Positions 1-13,900 of a DNA stretch of 64,000 bases are shown piece after piece. The DNA comes from Channa striata (lineage: Eukaryota > Chordata > Actinopteri > Anabantiformes > Channidae). The notes beneath the pieces were generated by a model. That model saw nothing but the letters and a program-made list of their open reading frames with translations. It searched no databases and had not been told where the DNA came from. Within the stretch, counting starts at the first letter, position 1. Each line of letters opens with the position of its first letter. The translations under genes and the position numbers were made by a program. The DNA is taken from NCBI GenBank assembly GCA_033026295.1, contig CM065171.1, forward strand, positions 558,001 through 622,000. Direction: 5' to 3'.

Positions 1-404
1 CAACAAAGTGCTGGATTCATTCTTCAGAAATGTATGTGCTTGATGTGTTTTGTGTTGAGAGATTTTCCATGTACCTCTATTGTAACAAGTCATTATTTAA
101 ATGGCTGTTGGCCATTTTCCACTAACATCAACAAGGCATTTTCTTAGTGAACTGCTGCTAACTGAATATTTTCTAAAGAGTAAACCCTAGAGATGGTTAT
201 GTGTAAAATAAATCCATTTAGATCAGCACTTTCTGCTATTCTAAGACCAGCCCAACAGATGTCACAGTCTCCTTTCTTCCTCATTCTGATGCTGGGTATG
301 AAATGCAGTGCATTGTTTTTACCATGTCTACATGCCTAAATACATGCCATGGGATTGGCAGGTCCAATATTTGTGTTAATGAGCAATTGAAGAGGTGTAG
401 CTGA
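1..404 (+). other. arnt2: arnt2 upstream intron
   Basis: Non-coding, AT-rich sequence belonging to the intron before the bHLH exon. No exon, repeat or RNA gene is visible. Confidence 0.6.
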
Positions 405-1440
405 TAAAAGTGCCTATAAAAAAAGTATTCACCCCCTTGGATGTTTCACCCTTTTATTGACATAAATCAATCATGGTCAATCAGGAAAATGGAAGGAATA
501 TGGCACATGTCTAAATCCATCCAGGACAGACTGTCCTCCCAAACTGAGTGACCATGCAAGAAGGAGACTGAGAGAGGCCGCTGACAAACCGATGTCTACT
601 CTTAAGAGGTTACAAACTTCAGCAGCTGAGATGGGAGAGACTGTGCATACAACAGCTGCTGCACGGCTTCTCCAGTAGCCAAAGCTTCATGGGAGAGTGG
701 CAAAGAGAAAGCTGTTCTGAAAACTAAAAGGCATGTGGGAGACTCAGTGGTCAAGTGGAAGAAGGTTCTTTGGTGTGATTAGACCAAAATGGTGCTTTTT
801 TTTGCCATCACAAAAGACACCAAGTTTGGAGGACACCAAACACTGCACATCACCACAAATGTACTGGTGGCAGTATCAAGCCTTGGAAGGCTTGTAAAAG
901 TAGAGAATCCAATGCGGCAAAATATAGGACATTCCTGGAAGACAATCTTATTCAATCTGCAAGACAGTAAGACACTGACCCTAAGCATACAGCCAATGCT
1001 GGACAGAATGGTTTACTGACGACAAGGTAAATGTTCTGGAGTGGTCAATTTAAAGCCCAGACCTTAATTGAATAGAGAACTCGAAGATCAGGATTAGTCC
1101 CTGCACAACCTCTCAGAGATTGAGCAGTTTGGCAAAAAAGAAAGACGTAAACTTACAGTGTCCAGATGTGCAAACCTGATTGACACACATTATCCACACA
1201 GACCCAAAGGTGCATCTACTACATACTGACCTGAAGGGGGGGAATATTAATGCAAACACTTATTTCAACGAACATATTTTTATTTAATTGAGATTAGTTT
1301 TCTACTAATTGACATTAGTGAGGTATTTTTCTAAAGTTTTGTCAAAGTCAAGAATTCTCATGTTGACCATGATTGATTTAGAACGTCAATAAAAGGATGA
1401 AACAACCAAGGAAATTGAAACTTTTTATAGGCACTGTATA
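405..1440 (+). mobile_element. Decayed Tc1-like DNA transposon
   Basis: The terminal inverted repeats are about 70 bases long. The left end (agtgcctataaaaaaagtat, then cacccccttgg ... aatcatggtcaa, 409-480) pairs with the right end (ttgaccatgattgattta ... ctttttataggcactgt, 1364-1437). TA dinucleotides flank both sides. The interior, around 740-900, keeps a Tc1 transposase fragment: ttctttggtgtgattagacc resembles the FFGxxxRPK region, and ccaaacactgcacatcacca is the common fish Tc1 stretch for the PNTAHHH region. The frame is broken many times, so the element is inactive. Confidence 0.75.
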
Positions 1441-1757
1441 ATTGGAACGGCCAGGATGTCCTCTAGTGAACACATCAGGACTAGGGTAGCTCAAATATTT
1501 ACATAGATCCAAAAATAAATATCCAGTACAGAGGATTATTTTAGCCTACTAAGAGTAAGATTTCCATTTAAAATAATTCTTTTAGCATTTGAATTTAGAC
1601 TAAGAAGGACTGCAAAACCTGTTCTAAATCATGGTCAAAAGACTGGAAAGGAACTACAGGGAAATCATCATTAGACCGGTCGCAGCTGTTGATAACCAGC
1701 CTATATCTTCCAAGTCTCGAACTACTTTTTTTTTTATTTTTTTTTGTCTGTTTTCAG
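1441..1757 (+). other. arnt2: Intron end before the bHLH exon
   Basis: About 317 bases between the Tc1-like element and the bHLH exon. It ends in a T-rich tract (cttttttttttattttttttttgtctgttttcag), a strong acceptor context. Nothing else is seen. Confidence 0.6.
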
Positions 1758-1971
1758 AGAGAACCATAGTGAGATTGAGCGACGCCGGCGCAACAAAATG
1801 ACGCAGTACATCACTGAGCTGTCAGACATGGTTCCTACCTGCAGCGCTCTGGCCCGAAAACCTGATAAGCTGACAATCCTGCGTATGGCTGTATCCCATA
1901 TGAAATCCATGAGGGGTACTGGGAACACGTCCACTGATGGGGCCTACAAGCCCTCCTTTCTCACTGAACAG
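1758..1971 (+). CDS. arnt2: arnt2 coding exon a: bHLH domain
   Basis: The acceptor is ttttcag at 1751-1757 and the donor is cag|gtacag. The exon starts at the third base of an Arg codon. It encodes the whole basic region (RENHSEIERRRRNKM), helix 1 (ITELSDMVP), the loop, and helix 2 (KLTILRMAVSHMKSM). The E-box-contacting His-Glu-Arg triad of the ARNT family is present with 4-residue spacing (H4, E8, R12 of the visible protein). The exon ends SFLTEQ in phase 0. Confidence 0.97.
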
Positions 1972-4900
1972 GTACAGAATCACCACTCAACCACAACACT
2001 GGTGGTCTTCATAATGTCACGGAAGACAAAGGTCAGCAGGGCCCATCTGAGCAGTGTGCAACTGCACAGCCCCAGAATATTCTGATGCACTGTGTGCATA
2101 GAAGTTCACAAAGTCATCACTCAAGTAAAAGTGCAAGTATTGTTCTAACAAACTGTCTAACTACAAGTACCGCTTCAAATCTTCTAGTCAAGTAAACATA
2201 ATAAACAGATTTAACATTTTACATTTTGAGTACAAAGGTAAAAGTATTCAGGTAAAACAATGCATTTTAAACAATACAGATAATGGTAACTATTGGAAAA
2301 AATGCACTGTGAATAACAAAAATGGTCAAGGAGTGGCTATAAAAGTTATAGCTTTTTACTCTCCGTAGGCAACGCTTCTTTTGTGCTTACAGGTACTTGT
2401 GAGTGTATGTATTGCTGTCCTAGATGTGTTACATCTGTCCCAGGGGAACTGTTGTCACTTTTGTCCTCCACTGTTAAGGAGGTGAAAGAAGACTTGCCTT
2501 CTGTTCCGTTATTGCACTATTGTTGCTTCACAACAAAAACACAATGGTAGCAGGTCCACAAGGTGTTTTCAAAGGGTGACCTGGATTGACCATTGCCAGC
2601 GTTAAAACTAGATGTACTGTGGAGAAGTCAGTAACCGAAGTTGCCCCTGGCTTTTTACTGTGCACACTGGAAATATTTTTTACATCGAGCAACCTGTGAA
2701 ATGACTTATACTTTAAATTAGTGAGTGCTTTAAGACACACCCTGGAACAAATAAAAGGATCGATGGCTTCATTTGTCTTGATTACACACATTGACAATGG
2801 AAGACCATAACATGTGATGGATTGTCAAATGATTCACAGCTTTATTTAGTCCTTAAACAAGCTCAGCATCTGTCTTTTTTAGGACTCTGTTAGTCTTACA
2901 GTGCTTCCAAAGAATTATTGGGCACTTGTGTGTAAGTGGGGGAATAATTAGTTAATGGTATAAAACAGAGTTTGAATTATAATTAGTGTACCTCCTACGG
3001 TACATTAGTGTAATTTTTATGTTCAACAAAGTAGAACTTTCCACAAAGAATTCCAGGTGTTAGTTAGTTTTACCTTATGTGGTGTGTGTGTGTGTGTGTG
3101 TGTGTGTTTGTGTGAATGTACTTTTCCCATCTCTGTAGGAGCTCAAGCATCTGATCCTGGAGGCGGCGGATGGCTTCCTGTTTGTTGTTGCCGCAGAGAC
3201 AGGCCGAGTGATCTACGTATCTGACTCTGTGACACCAGTGCTGAACCATACCCAGTCTGAGTGGTTTGGCAGCACTCTGTATGAACAGGTCCACCCTGAT
3301 GATGTAGACAAGCTGAGGGAACAGCTTAGCACGTCAGAAAACTCCATGACAGGTAGAGAAAGTGTCACTAAGAATTCTGTTTCAGCACTAAGAATTCAAT
3401 ATTTTACTTTTATTGGAAGAAACACGGGTTTGTATCTAGCATCATTTTCAAGTTGTCCTGCTGACTTTGCATCATGCATTGTTTTTGTTTTCATACAAGA
3501 AAAAGAACGAGTGAAGCCAGTTTCATGTCTGTGAGCCAGCATGCAAATGTTAGGAACCTATACCCGTGCCAGGTTCCTAACATTTCCTAACATACAGTAA
3601 TTTCAAATGTCATAAGCTGCACCTCACTTTCCCTGCAAGGACATCCCAAAAGGCTTCAGGTGAAAACACTACAGTTACGGACAGCAGACTCTTAACATAC
3701 CCACACTGCATTCAGTTATCCAGAGTAAGAGTGAGTTGGTTCAGTTGTTTTGTTGCTTTGCATGACAGTCAGTTCTGTATCATCCTGTATCAAAAAAGGC
3801 CTGATTGTCCTGAATGACTCATTTTCTTACCAGCTAATCTGGTAAATTAATCAGTTAATTTGTTATGTACTTTTTCTTATATACTTATGTACAGTTTTGT
3901 CCTTCAGTTTACGTGCTTGTTATAAATAGGTAGGTGACTACAAAAGTGTAAAATTAAAGACAATTTTGGTTTAATGTAAGTAACCAATAAAAACACTGAA
4001 CATTGACATAACACATATTATGTCTTAAGGACAGTTATGACTGCAGATTACAAAATATTGCACATGCTTAGAGTGCTCACTAGAGGGCAACCTTGTCTTG
4101 TTATTCTCTTCCTTTCCATGGTACTGTGGTGGCTTTGCAGTATTTCAGTGGAGCCCATGAGCTTGTGTCTGTCAGTCTGCCCATCTGACCCCACAGGCCC
4201 TCTGAACCTCCATACTCAGCACAGCCTGGTAATTCACATAGCACAGTAATCTCCATGTAGAGCTGTGACAGATGAAAATACACTTACCAGCATGCACAAA
4301 TACACAAAAGCCCTTACATGTCCTTTGAAGTCGCAGCATTTCTCAGAGTAGAGTTTCATTCTGTGGAACTAAAGCAGTATGTTTTGGAGGCTTTGCTCCT
4401 TCTGCTGCTGCTCACGGTTGGAACTTTGTTATGTGCCTGTTGCATGACTGGATGTTTTTCCAGCTTGTTGACGTGGAAGGACTGAATAACATTAATCAGC
4501 TTAAAGTGGAACAAGTTATTGTTTGCTGCATGCCAGTTGGTGCTGTCAGTAATTCACTGTGGCAATAATATGTGATCCATTTAGTTTGTGGCCAGGAGCA
4601 TTAATAGTGTGGTGATCTGTTTATTCCTTCAGATCCAGTAGATGTTTGTTTGAAAGAGTCTCAGAACTCAAAATAGACCCTGGCCTTAGCTCACTGTGAA
4701 ATACAGCTTCACCATTATGAGACATTAAAACCTCTAATGATCTTATTTTAGTAGATTAGCGACTACTTCAGTGAGGTAGGCTTGTTTTATTGCTTTAGAG
4801 CACGTTTGCCTAGTGGGAAATAAAGGCTTGAAGTCTGCATCTGGCTGTTGTTCAACAAAGAATGACTTCAGCACATAGCTCATCCTTAAACCGCATCATT

Positions 4901-7900
4901 ATCATTTTCACATGTGCATGACTTAAACAAAAAAGATACAGTGTCCTATTAAATGAGCTTTAGAGTGATTGGTGGGTAGAACTTGGAGGTTTGGACACAG
5001 TCATGACAGCTGTTTCTCCCTGCTTTCAATCCTTATGCTAAGCGATTCCAACCACTTCCTGTTTCCAACTCTGTATGAATAGTTTTTCTTATTTTCTGAG
5101 ACACTTGTATCCACTTTGAAGTCACATTTTTTAAACAGGCTGGAATAGAAGCTCGCTGCCCAAAATAACACATTTTCTTTGCCAAATGCTCTCACACTAA
5201 CAAAACATTAAACCCATTCAACAAAATGTTTCTCTTAAACAACACAACTCGTAGTCAAAGTTTTAGTCTTTAAACTATTCACTACACAGTAGACAACAAA
5301 ATACACAATACAGCTGTTAATTTTTCAGTGGAGAGAAAAAGAAATTTCACCTAAAATGTTTTTTTTTTACTATAATGCATCAGATTTCATTCTTTTGTCC
5401 ATTCTGTTCAAACACATGAAAGCTCAATGCTGTAAATGCCAAATTAAAAATACAGCGTGTTTTCCTTTAGTGTGACAGTAAAGAAACGATTGGGGGTCCC
5501 TGACTTACGTGTGTTGACGGTTTTGAAAAAAGATGTAAAAACTGTGTGACAGCAATAAAAAGGTGTTAACGCACAAGACTTCTGCTGTGCTGAGAAGGTG
5601 ATGATGAACATGTAGGGGGTTCAAGTTTCATTAAACACGTCTAAGCAATTGAGCAAATCTGTAAAACATAGAGGAGATTGAATCTTTTCAACTCACTCAA
5701 AGACACCAAGCAAGTAAGTGTATTTCCCAAAACTCAGTTCGGAACCTCCATCATTGTTATGCCTCTGGTTTGTTTTAGAATGCTGATAACAACATGGAGC
5801 TCAGTAACACAATTCCAATATCTTGTACCAGGTACAGGTTTGCAGACTTGCAGCATACTGTATACTGTATGTAAGGTGCTGAGGTGCCTCAAAGCTACAT
5901 ATAGGAGAAAAGGCATTTGTCGTGCTGCTGGTGCTAGAGTCTAGACTAGTGTTTCAACTGAAATTTTGCTGCGTGTATTTTAGCTTCTTCCAAATGCAGT
6001 AAATAGAGGAAATAAACGCATGGAAAAACATGTATGTCTTGCTATAAAGCTGGATGAGTAGATGGATGGCAGAGCAGTGTGCAGACCAGGCAGAAAGAAC
6101 AGAAGCATGTATTGGTGCGATGGAGAAAATTTTTGGCTCTTGTTACAGGGATAGCATTGTAAAATTCCAAGCGGCAACGGGTGTGAAAGCAACAGAGACT
6201 ATGTCATACCTTTAGGACTTAGCACAGTTCAAGCACTATAAACAATGGATCCTACATTTCCCACAGTGGAATTTCCATGGCCATTATTATTACATGAAGT
6301 TCCTGTCCTCAAACTAACATTACAACACAGAAATGCCCCACATAGTGCAATTGTTGTTAACAACTTTTTATAGAGCAAATTAAAGGATCCCTTAACGGTG
6401 GAAAAATAATTCCCTATTCATCCACATTTATATAGTAAATTACTTTATAGGAAATCTTCTGTAGACATTGCATCAAGGTAACATTAGATGTGTTACCACA
6501 CCGCTACTGTGTGAAGATCTTGAGGAGTTCAGAGATAGTACAGAGGGTTTTGAAAGCACTCGACACTAGAACCGACTAGATCAGGGGTCGGCAATGGTAA
6601 ACAGAGCCATTCGGACCCGTTTCCCACAGAAAAGAAAACAACGGGAGCCACAAAACCCTTTTGACATTTACAGTGAAGATAACACTGCATAAATCTTTTT
6701 TTACCTAAACTATAAGATGTTTTATTTATGAAATCAGTGAATTGCCACTGAGAAAACGCAATTTTTAAACTCAGAAAAAAATGTTACTTCGAAATAAAAT
6801 ACTCAATGTCTATTTGAATCTTCCTGGTATTTATTAAATAAAAATTATATCATATTATATCATATTATTCACCTGCAGCAAACCAAAAATGCTGTCTGCT
6901 GCTGTGTGCCATTATGTTGTTGCATGTATGCAGTGTGCAGTAAGTTGCTGAATAAAAAAAGTACAATTTCACGAAATTATGTAAAATATATATTGGCAAA
7001 ATAATAGCAGATTAAGTTATTTTACTTGGTAATGTGATTTTGCTCCTCTGTGCACAGCATCAGCACATCAGGGCTTTAGGACACCACCTTCATCTTCACA
7101 TAGGATTGTAAGCTGTTGTTTGCTTTTAATATAGTTCCTGTTGGAGATCGATAGGACCCAAAGTCATACTTTCATTGTAATAAGTGTTGGGGATGTCATT
7201 CCATGTTGCAAACGGATGTTTTCCAGTTTTGAAAGGTTTTCAGTATCACTCCATCTGGGATTCTGAGCAAGAATGGCCTTCTGACACACAACATCTTCAA
7301 GATCAGCTCAAGCGTTTGAACTTGGCACACCTAAATATCTTTGTTGACAAGATCGCCATAATCTTCAAATTTAGAGTTACATTTAAAAAACTAACGAACT
7401 ACAATTAAAAAAATGTTATTAAATACTTATTAATAATTAAATATTTATTTTCAAAAAGCCACAGCGAGCCACAGCAGAGGGATGAAAGACCCACATGCGG
7501 AATAAAGATCACATGCGGACTAGAGAATGTGACGATATGGTGTGTTAACCGTTGGGTGTTGTGCCATCTTCTGATCTGTTTGGTATGTACAGTATTGGTG
7601 CTTGCTGCTGTGCAGTGGTTGCCTACATACCTAGGACTGACTTACCAGCCCAAGACTGAATAGCTGAAATGGATGCCTTGTCATCCCTACATACTATCTC
7701 AGTGTAACAAAATACACCCATACCTTTAATCCAACAACCTTTTGTCTTTAAAGATGTTCGTGTACATGTCTTCAGTTTGCTGTGGTACATTACGCCTTTG
7801 TATGGTCTCTATTCGATTTTCAGTGTAGACTATACTGACACGAATCTCACAGCCGAAAAACAAGCCGGAACTTGCGTTTCTCCCTCGCTCACAATCAGTA

Positions 7901-10900
7901 AGCCTATCAATATGACCTCTTCAATAAAACAAACCACTAGTTGACTGGAACAGCCAACCCTTTTTGTGTGAGCAGCCAGTCAGGCTCAGGTATACAGTCT
8001 GACAGATGATGTTGACTGGCCGATGATTTAGTTGAAATACAATTTGGCGTCCTTAGTAATTAAAAAAATGCAATGTGAGTAGAGGAGCAACATCTGTGCG
8101 CTCTATGGTAAGGGTGCTGTGGGGCTACCCAGGCTCACCCGCAAGATGAGAAATGTCAGGTTATAGTAAAAAGCTGCTTTTGGCAATTTAACAAGAGAAC
8201 TTACAAGCAAAGTGATGCTGTTAGTTTGTAAATACATGAAAAAAGCTCCGGACAAAGACGACAAAAACGACAGCACGTAAAGATGGAGCAGTAAGTATTT
8301 GTCTTAACAATCTCCACCTGCAATTTAACTGAAGCTGTCAGAAAATTGTGAAGGTAAATGTAATAAATTATGGAAATACTGCAGTAAATCATTAAACCAA
8401 CATTGTAGTAAAGTACAATAGTTATGTAGTATATGCACTTAGTTCCTTGCCAACTCTATTTCACATATTAAAGGTAAAAAGTGTCAAAAATATTTTATAC
8501 AAACTTATCTTGTTTATTCTTTTTTTGTATAACCAACAGGCATTTTTATTTATGGAAAATAATTAGTGTATTGTGATTGGATCATTTTTTCTGTTAGAGC
8601 AGTTCCTGTTTAAGGAACATGTCTGATAGTTTTTTACATCCAACATGATCAGCGCATGTGGAAAGTAGCTTAAGTACAAATCTTGGAACGTTCCTGTTAT
8701 GCGCGTTTCCTTGTTTGGGCAAATAGTTGACATACAATGACATACAGCAGTCTGGTCTGTTACATGTTTATCGTGGTCATCCACCTTCTCTTGTCGGTCT
8801 GCATTTGCTTGCACGTCACTGTTGCATGTTAGCAGGCAAAGTTCCAGTTACTGTATCTTCATATTTGTGAGAAACTGCAAATTCTTTTTCCATCTGGAAA
8901 GGATCAGTCCTCTTCTAAAGTTGAGGGGTTACATTTACCTGTAGTTTTTCATCCGACACAAACTCAGCCGTTGTATACACCCTCACCCTCTCATCGTAGT
9001 TTATTACAACACAACTTCCGATCTAATGATATGATAGTTTGAATGAATATTCTAAAATAATATTGACATAACAGGACATTGCACTAAATTAATGCTCACT
9101 TTCTGGACAAATGCTGAGCAGTTGCTAATGACTGTATATTGCCTTATTGCTCTTGCTTTGACTGGCATCATAAAACAGCTGTATTCATAGGCTTTATCAC
9201 TCCTGTCAACAAGTACATACAGTAATAGCCGCTAGTTTGACAAATGACAATGGGTGTATTGACTGATAATACTAGTTAGAGACTATTGCCAGTTCAGTCT
9301 GTGTACATTTTTATTCACATTATGCTATTTACAGAAAATGATAAGCGTGAGCCACTGTAGTTTTTATTTTTATTTTATTCCTCTTGGAAATGTGCGTTGA
9401 CATGACTATAAACTCAGATTTGATTGCTATACATTTGTTCCAGTTGTGTTGATAAAAAAACTAGGTAGCATGATGTGTAATTTATTACATGATCCAGAGC
9501 TGCCCTAAACACATTACACTATGTTTCTCACACACAAAAATGAAATCTCTTTGAGCCTGTTTCTTGAATTCTGCAATACTTCTAGAAAAACAATTTTACT
9601 GCACACTTTCTTAGTTCAGCTGCCATATTCACTATACACCTTGGTAATCAATGTTCTGCTTAATACAGATACAAAACTGTCTTTTGGACAGCAGTATGTT
9701 TTGTAGTTGGGTTTTTAGTTTTCTGCTTTCAGTATTATTGGGCTAATCATATAGAGACTATATACTTCTACTCAACTGATAAAATTTATAGTGAAGAACT
9801 ACTAGGCTGTTTGCTGCAGATTGGTAGGGTAAACGTTAAAGGTCTTTGTGCACTTGTGTTGCCCTGTTTTAATTTGAGCTGCTGTTTGTCTGTTAATAGG
9901 GCGGATTCTGGACCTGAAAACTGGAACAGTGAAGAAGGAGGGACAACAGTCCTCCATGCGGATGTGCATGGGCTCCCGCCGCTCTTTCATCTGTAGGATG
10001 AGGTGTGTGACTAAGTGTGTTGTTTTTAACCTGGTCAGGGTCACAGGAAGGTTATCCCTACTGTCACTGGGTAAGAGGACAACATCGACAGATAAATGCA
10101 GTAGAGACAGACAACCATTCATGTTCCCAATCACACCTGCAGCCACTATGCAGTCAATAATTAACCCACATGTCTCACTAGTAATTATCGGCTAATTAAT
10201 CTGGTCAGTCTTTGACATTTTTAACTAATTCAATTCAATTCAATTCAACTTTATTTATATAGTGCCAATTTGCAACAAGGTCATCTCAAGGCACTTGAGC
10301 AAGCTCCCCCTTGAGCAAGCCATAGGCAACAGTGGAGAGGAAAAACTCCCTTTAACGCAAGAAACCTCCAGCAGAACCAGGCTCAGGGTGGGTGGCCATC
10401 TGCCTTGACCGTTGGGCTGAGTGGAAAGTGGAGAGTGAAAAGAACAGAGCAACAAAAGCAACAACAAAACATTGGGCAGGTTAGTAGGACCAGTAGCTGC
10501 ACACTGGAGGACACACAGCGCCAAATCCGGGGACACCTGAAGACAGGGACAGAGAGAGGGAGACAGAGAGGGAGAGAGACGACTACGGGACAAAGAAGAC
10601 ACAGAGTTAATGTCATTCGGTGGTGACATTATAGATGTGGAGTGAGAGGAGAGAATGAAGAGAAGAGGAAAGTGAGATGTCTGCACTTACTGTACCCGTT
10701 CAACAAAAATGTCTGCAGACATATCTGCAGCCTTCAAGCCTTAAATCAATTTTCATTATTGATCAAATATTCATTTATTTTAACATATTTCTCTCTCACT
10801 TGTTATTATTTGTATTTATGTTATGCAAGGAGAGAGAATGAGGGGAAAATGCATATCAGCCTTCCTGTTCTTAGACTGAACTGATTTTGGTGGTCAAAGG

Positions 10901-13900
10901 TCAAGATTGCTGCCAGCCCATGTTTGTCTGTTTGTGATACCAAAGGTCTACTTGGACCCATGGATGAACTGATGAACTACATACACTATACACATTAATG
11001 TGTGTAAACTGCAACTCTCAAAGGCATACAGCTGTAAGTCAGTAATCCTATTCTGAAATATTTAGGTCAGGCATCAGACCAATTTAATTCTAATAGCATT
11101 AGAATTCAATATTTAGATTAATTTTTTTTGTAAAATAAATTGAGTTTGACTTTACAATAAATGCTTAAAATGCATAAAATAGTGGAGTTGCAGAAATCAT
11201 TATTATACTCTAAATATGTAAATTAATTATGCCATTATCATTGTGTCAGTAACAGATTTAGATAAAATGAATTGCATGTGGCTTAAATGAAGCATGTTGT
11301 AGGCAAGTGCACATAAGGTCAGCGTTGCTTTGTAACCGTACAGACAAACTGAAAAAGGACACAGTGGTAAACAGCAGGGGCTCATGTGATATGGCAGGTA
11401 GTCTGCAGGAGGTAGCTTACAAAGTTACAAGCATTATACATTTACAATGACAGCAAAGGCCGAGTTCTTTCTTTGTTCTACTGCCTCCACAAAAACATTC
11501 GAGACTCCTGCTGAGCTGCTTCTAATTAGTTTCACAGACATTTTTACAGCAGTGTTTTATATTTGATTGATTGTGGTGTTCAGGATATATTCCCACTATT
11601 AATCGTATTATGCTGGTGTGTGCAGTGTGAGTCAGAGGCAGAGGAGGAAACTAGATGGAAGATATGCTCAGATGAGGAAACTAAGGTTGAGCATTCAGAT
11701 TCCAAAGCACAAAAACAAGGTTTTCCGGCCCACACAAATTGTGTTCTTTTCTTTTTTTTTTTGTACTTTCAGTTTAGATTGACACAAATTAGCATATTAG
11801 TTTTAGGTGGTTAAAGTTGTGCGACTGAATGTTGTCAGGAGCCTTGTGATTTTTTTCCAGAGGCAAATCTGAGGATGTCTCTGACTGATGGTAACCACCT
11901 GGGTCACCTGCTGGTAATACATTGACTGACACTTATTTGATTGATGAAAATCATTATTGGTGAACAGTTAAAGTTGCTCACTAATGAAGGGATAGCTGAC
12001 AGCTCTGTACATACAGTATTCTGATATATCCACAAGATTGAAGTGCTGTGACGTTGCACACAAACATTCAATTCAATTCAATTCAATTCAACTTTATTTA
12101 TATAGCGCCAATTTACAGCAAGGTCATCTCAAGGTACTTTACATAATAAAGTCAAGACTATACAAACATTTAGAGGAAACCCAACAAATCCCCCTTGAGC
12201 AACAGTGGAGAGGAAAAACTCCCTTTAACGGAAGAAACCTCCAGCAGAACCAGGCTCAGGGTGGACAGAGTGGAAAGTGGAGAGAGAAAAGAACAGAGCA
12301 ACAAAAGTAACAACAAAACATTGGGCAGGTCAGTAGGACCAGTAGCTGCACACTGGAGGACAAACAGCGCCAAATCCGGGGACACCTGAAGACAGGGACA
12401 GAGAGAGGGAGACAGAGAGGGAGAAAGACGACTACGGGACAAAAAAGATACAGAGTTAATGTCATACAGTGATGACATTTAGATGTGGTGTGAGAGCAGA
12501 GAATGAAGAGAAGAGGAAAGTGTCTCAGTGCAGAGTCCCCCAGCAGTCTAAGCCTATAGCAGCATGACTATAACCAACTATAAGCTTTATCGAAGAGGAA
12601 GGTTTTGAGCCTAGTCTTAAAAGTAGAGAGGGTGTCTGCTTCCCGAATCTGGACTGGGAGCTGGTTCCACAGGAGAGGAGCTTGATAGCTAAAGGCTCTG
12701 CCTCCCATTCTACTTTTGGAAATTCTGGAAACCACAAGTAGGCCTGCGTTTTGGGACCGAAGTGGTCTAGTAGGATGATATGGTATTAGGAGATCTTTTA
12801 AATATGATGGAGCTTGACTGTTTAGAGCTTTATAGGTAAGAAGAAGAGTTTTTAATTCTATTCTACATTTAATGTGAAGCCAATGGAGAGAAGCTAATGA
12901 AGGTGAAATATGATCTCTCTTACCAATCCCAGTCAGTAATCTTGCTGCAGTATTTTGGATTAATTGGAGGCTTTTTAGAGGGTTACTGGGGCAGCCTGAA
13001 AGTAGAGAATTACAGTAGTCCAATCTAGAAGTAACGAATGCATGAACCAGTTTTTCATCATCACTTTGAGACAGGATGCTCCTAAACATGCACTGGCTTT
13101 ACCATAAATCAGTCACATAACGTTCGTCAGCTACAAAATAACTTCATATATACACATTCATACAGCAGACAATAAAGATCAATAATTCTGTATACGCTTT
13201 ATGTGAAGGTTAAAGAATTAGAATAGCTTGTGGGAGATCCTTTAAGCTCTAGATTTTAATCTCAATACAACAGCCACTAGTAGCTTTTGTGGAGGGTTTG
13301 ATCATATCACACAGGAGGAGGTGCCTGCCTGCCTGCCTGTCTTGAAACCATATATTCAAATGTCCACAGTTTTTAGAACATTTTGTTGGTGTGTGTGATC
13401 ACGTAAACACATTAATAACATTGACACCCAACATCACATTTTAAGTTGATTATGGCTCACCTTGTTTCACTCTGTAGCCCTCTTATTAATATGAATACAT
13501 ATATAGATATAGTTACCACTGTCTGTTACAATCTTCTCTATAATCATTTTGCAGATTCTGTCTGAATATTACAAGTCATTTGGCAACATTTTGGTGGTTC
13601 AAATGATCTCTTGATTCTGAAGCTGATGGTTGACTCACATCTTTATACTTCATGGGTAATGAGACTTGGGTCTGCGACTCATATTCCAGACATTATTGCC
13701 ATACATGGGACATCACTCCATGTCTGCTCCATAGCTCGTGAACCTTTTCCAACGCAGTTTGTGCTAAATATGTATGTTTCTTTGTGCTTACCCCAAAGTC
13801 CACATAAGTCATTGGCTACAAATGACATCAAAGCAGCTTTGACCACTCCCAGGGCTTGGAAAGCTCATGTTTAGTTCAGCAAAATAACATACCTTTTCCA

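Larger units (their letters stand above)
3353..9899 (+). other. arnt2: arnt2 intron (6.5 kb, within PAS-A)
   Basis: It holds a perfect 15-base hairpin at 3545-3585 and a hAT-like remnant at about 6582-7535. The remaining sequence (3600-6580 and 7540-9880) is AT-rich and shows no exon, RNA gene or repeat that I recognise. Confidence 0.6.

Noticed and set aside
3208..3534. Continuation of the PAS-A exon reading frame beyond 3352
   Set aside because: After the donor at 3353 the protein loses all similarity, and the next conserved block resumes in phase at 9900.
6574..7525. gactagat / gactagag as an 8-bp target duplication of the hAT-like element
   Set aside because: The right-hand match aligns better with the internal hAT sequence cacatgcggctctagag, so the similarity is probably accidental and the true right end is lost.
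10255..10686. 143-codon ORF on the minus strand, and similar Leu/Ser/Pro-rich ORFs at 12170, 16826, 43820 and 56796
   Set aside because: They are translations of the L2 3' UTR, which is read open in several frames in each copy.
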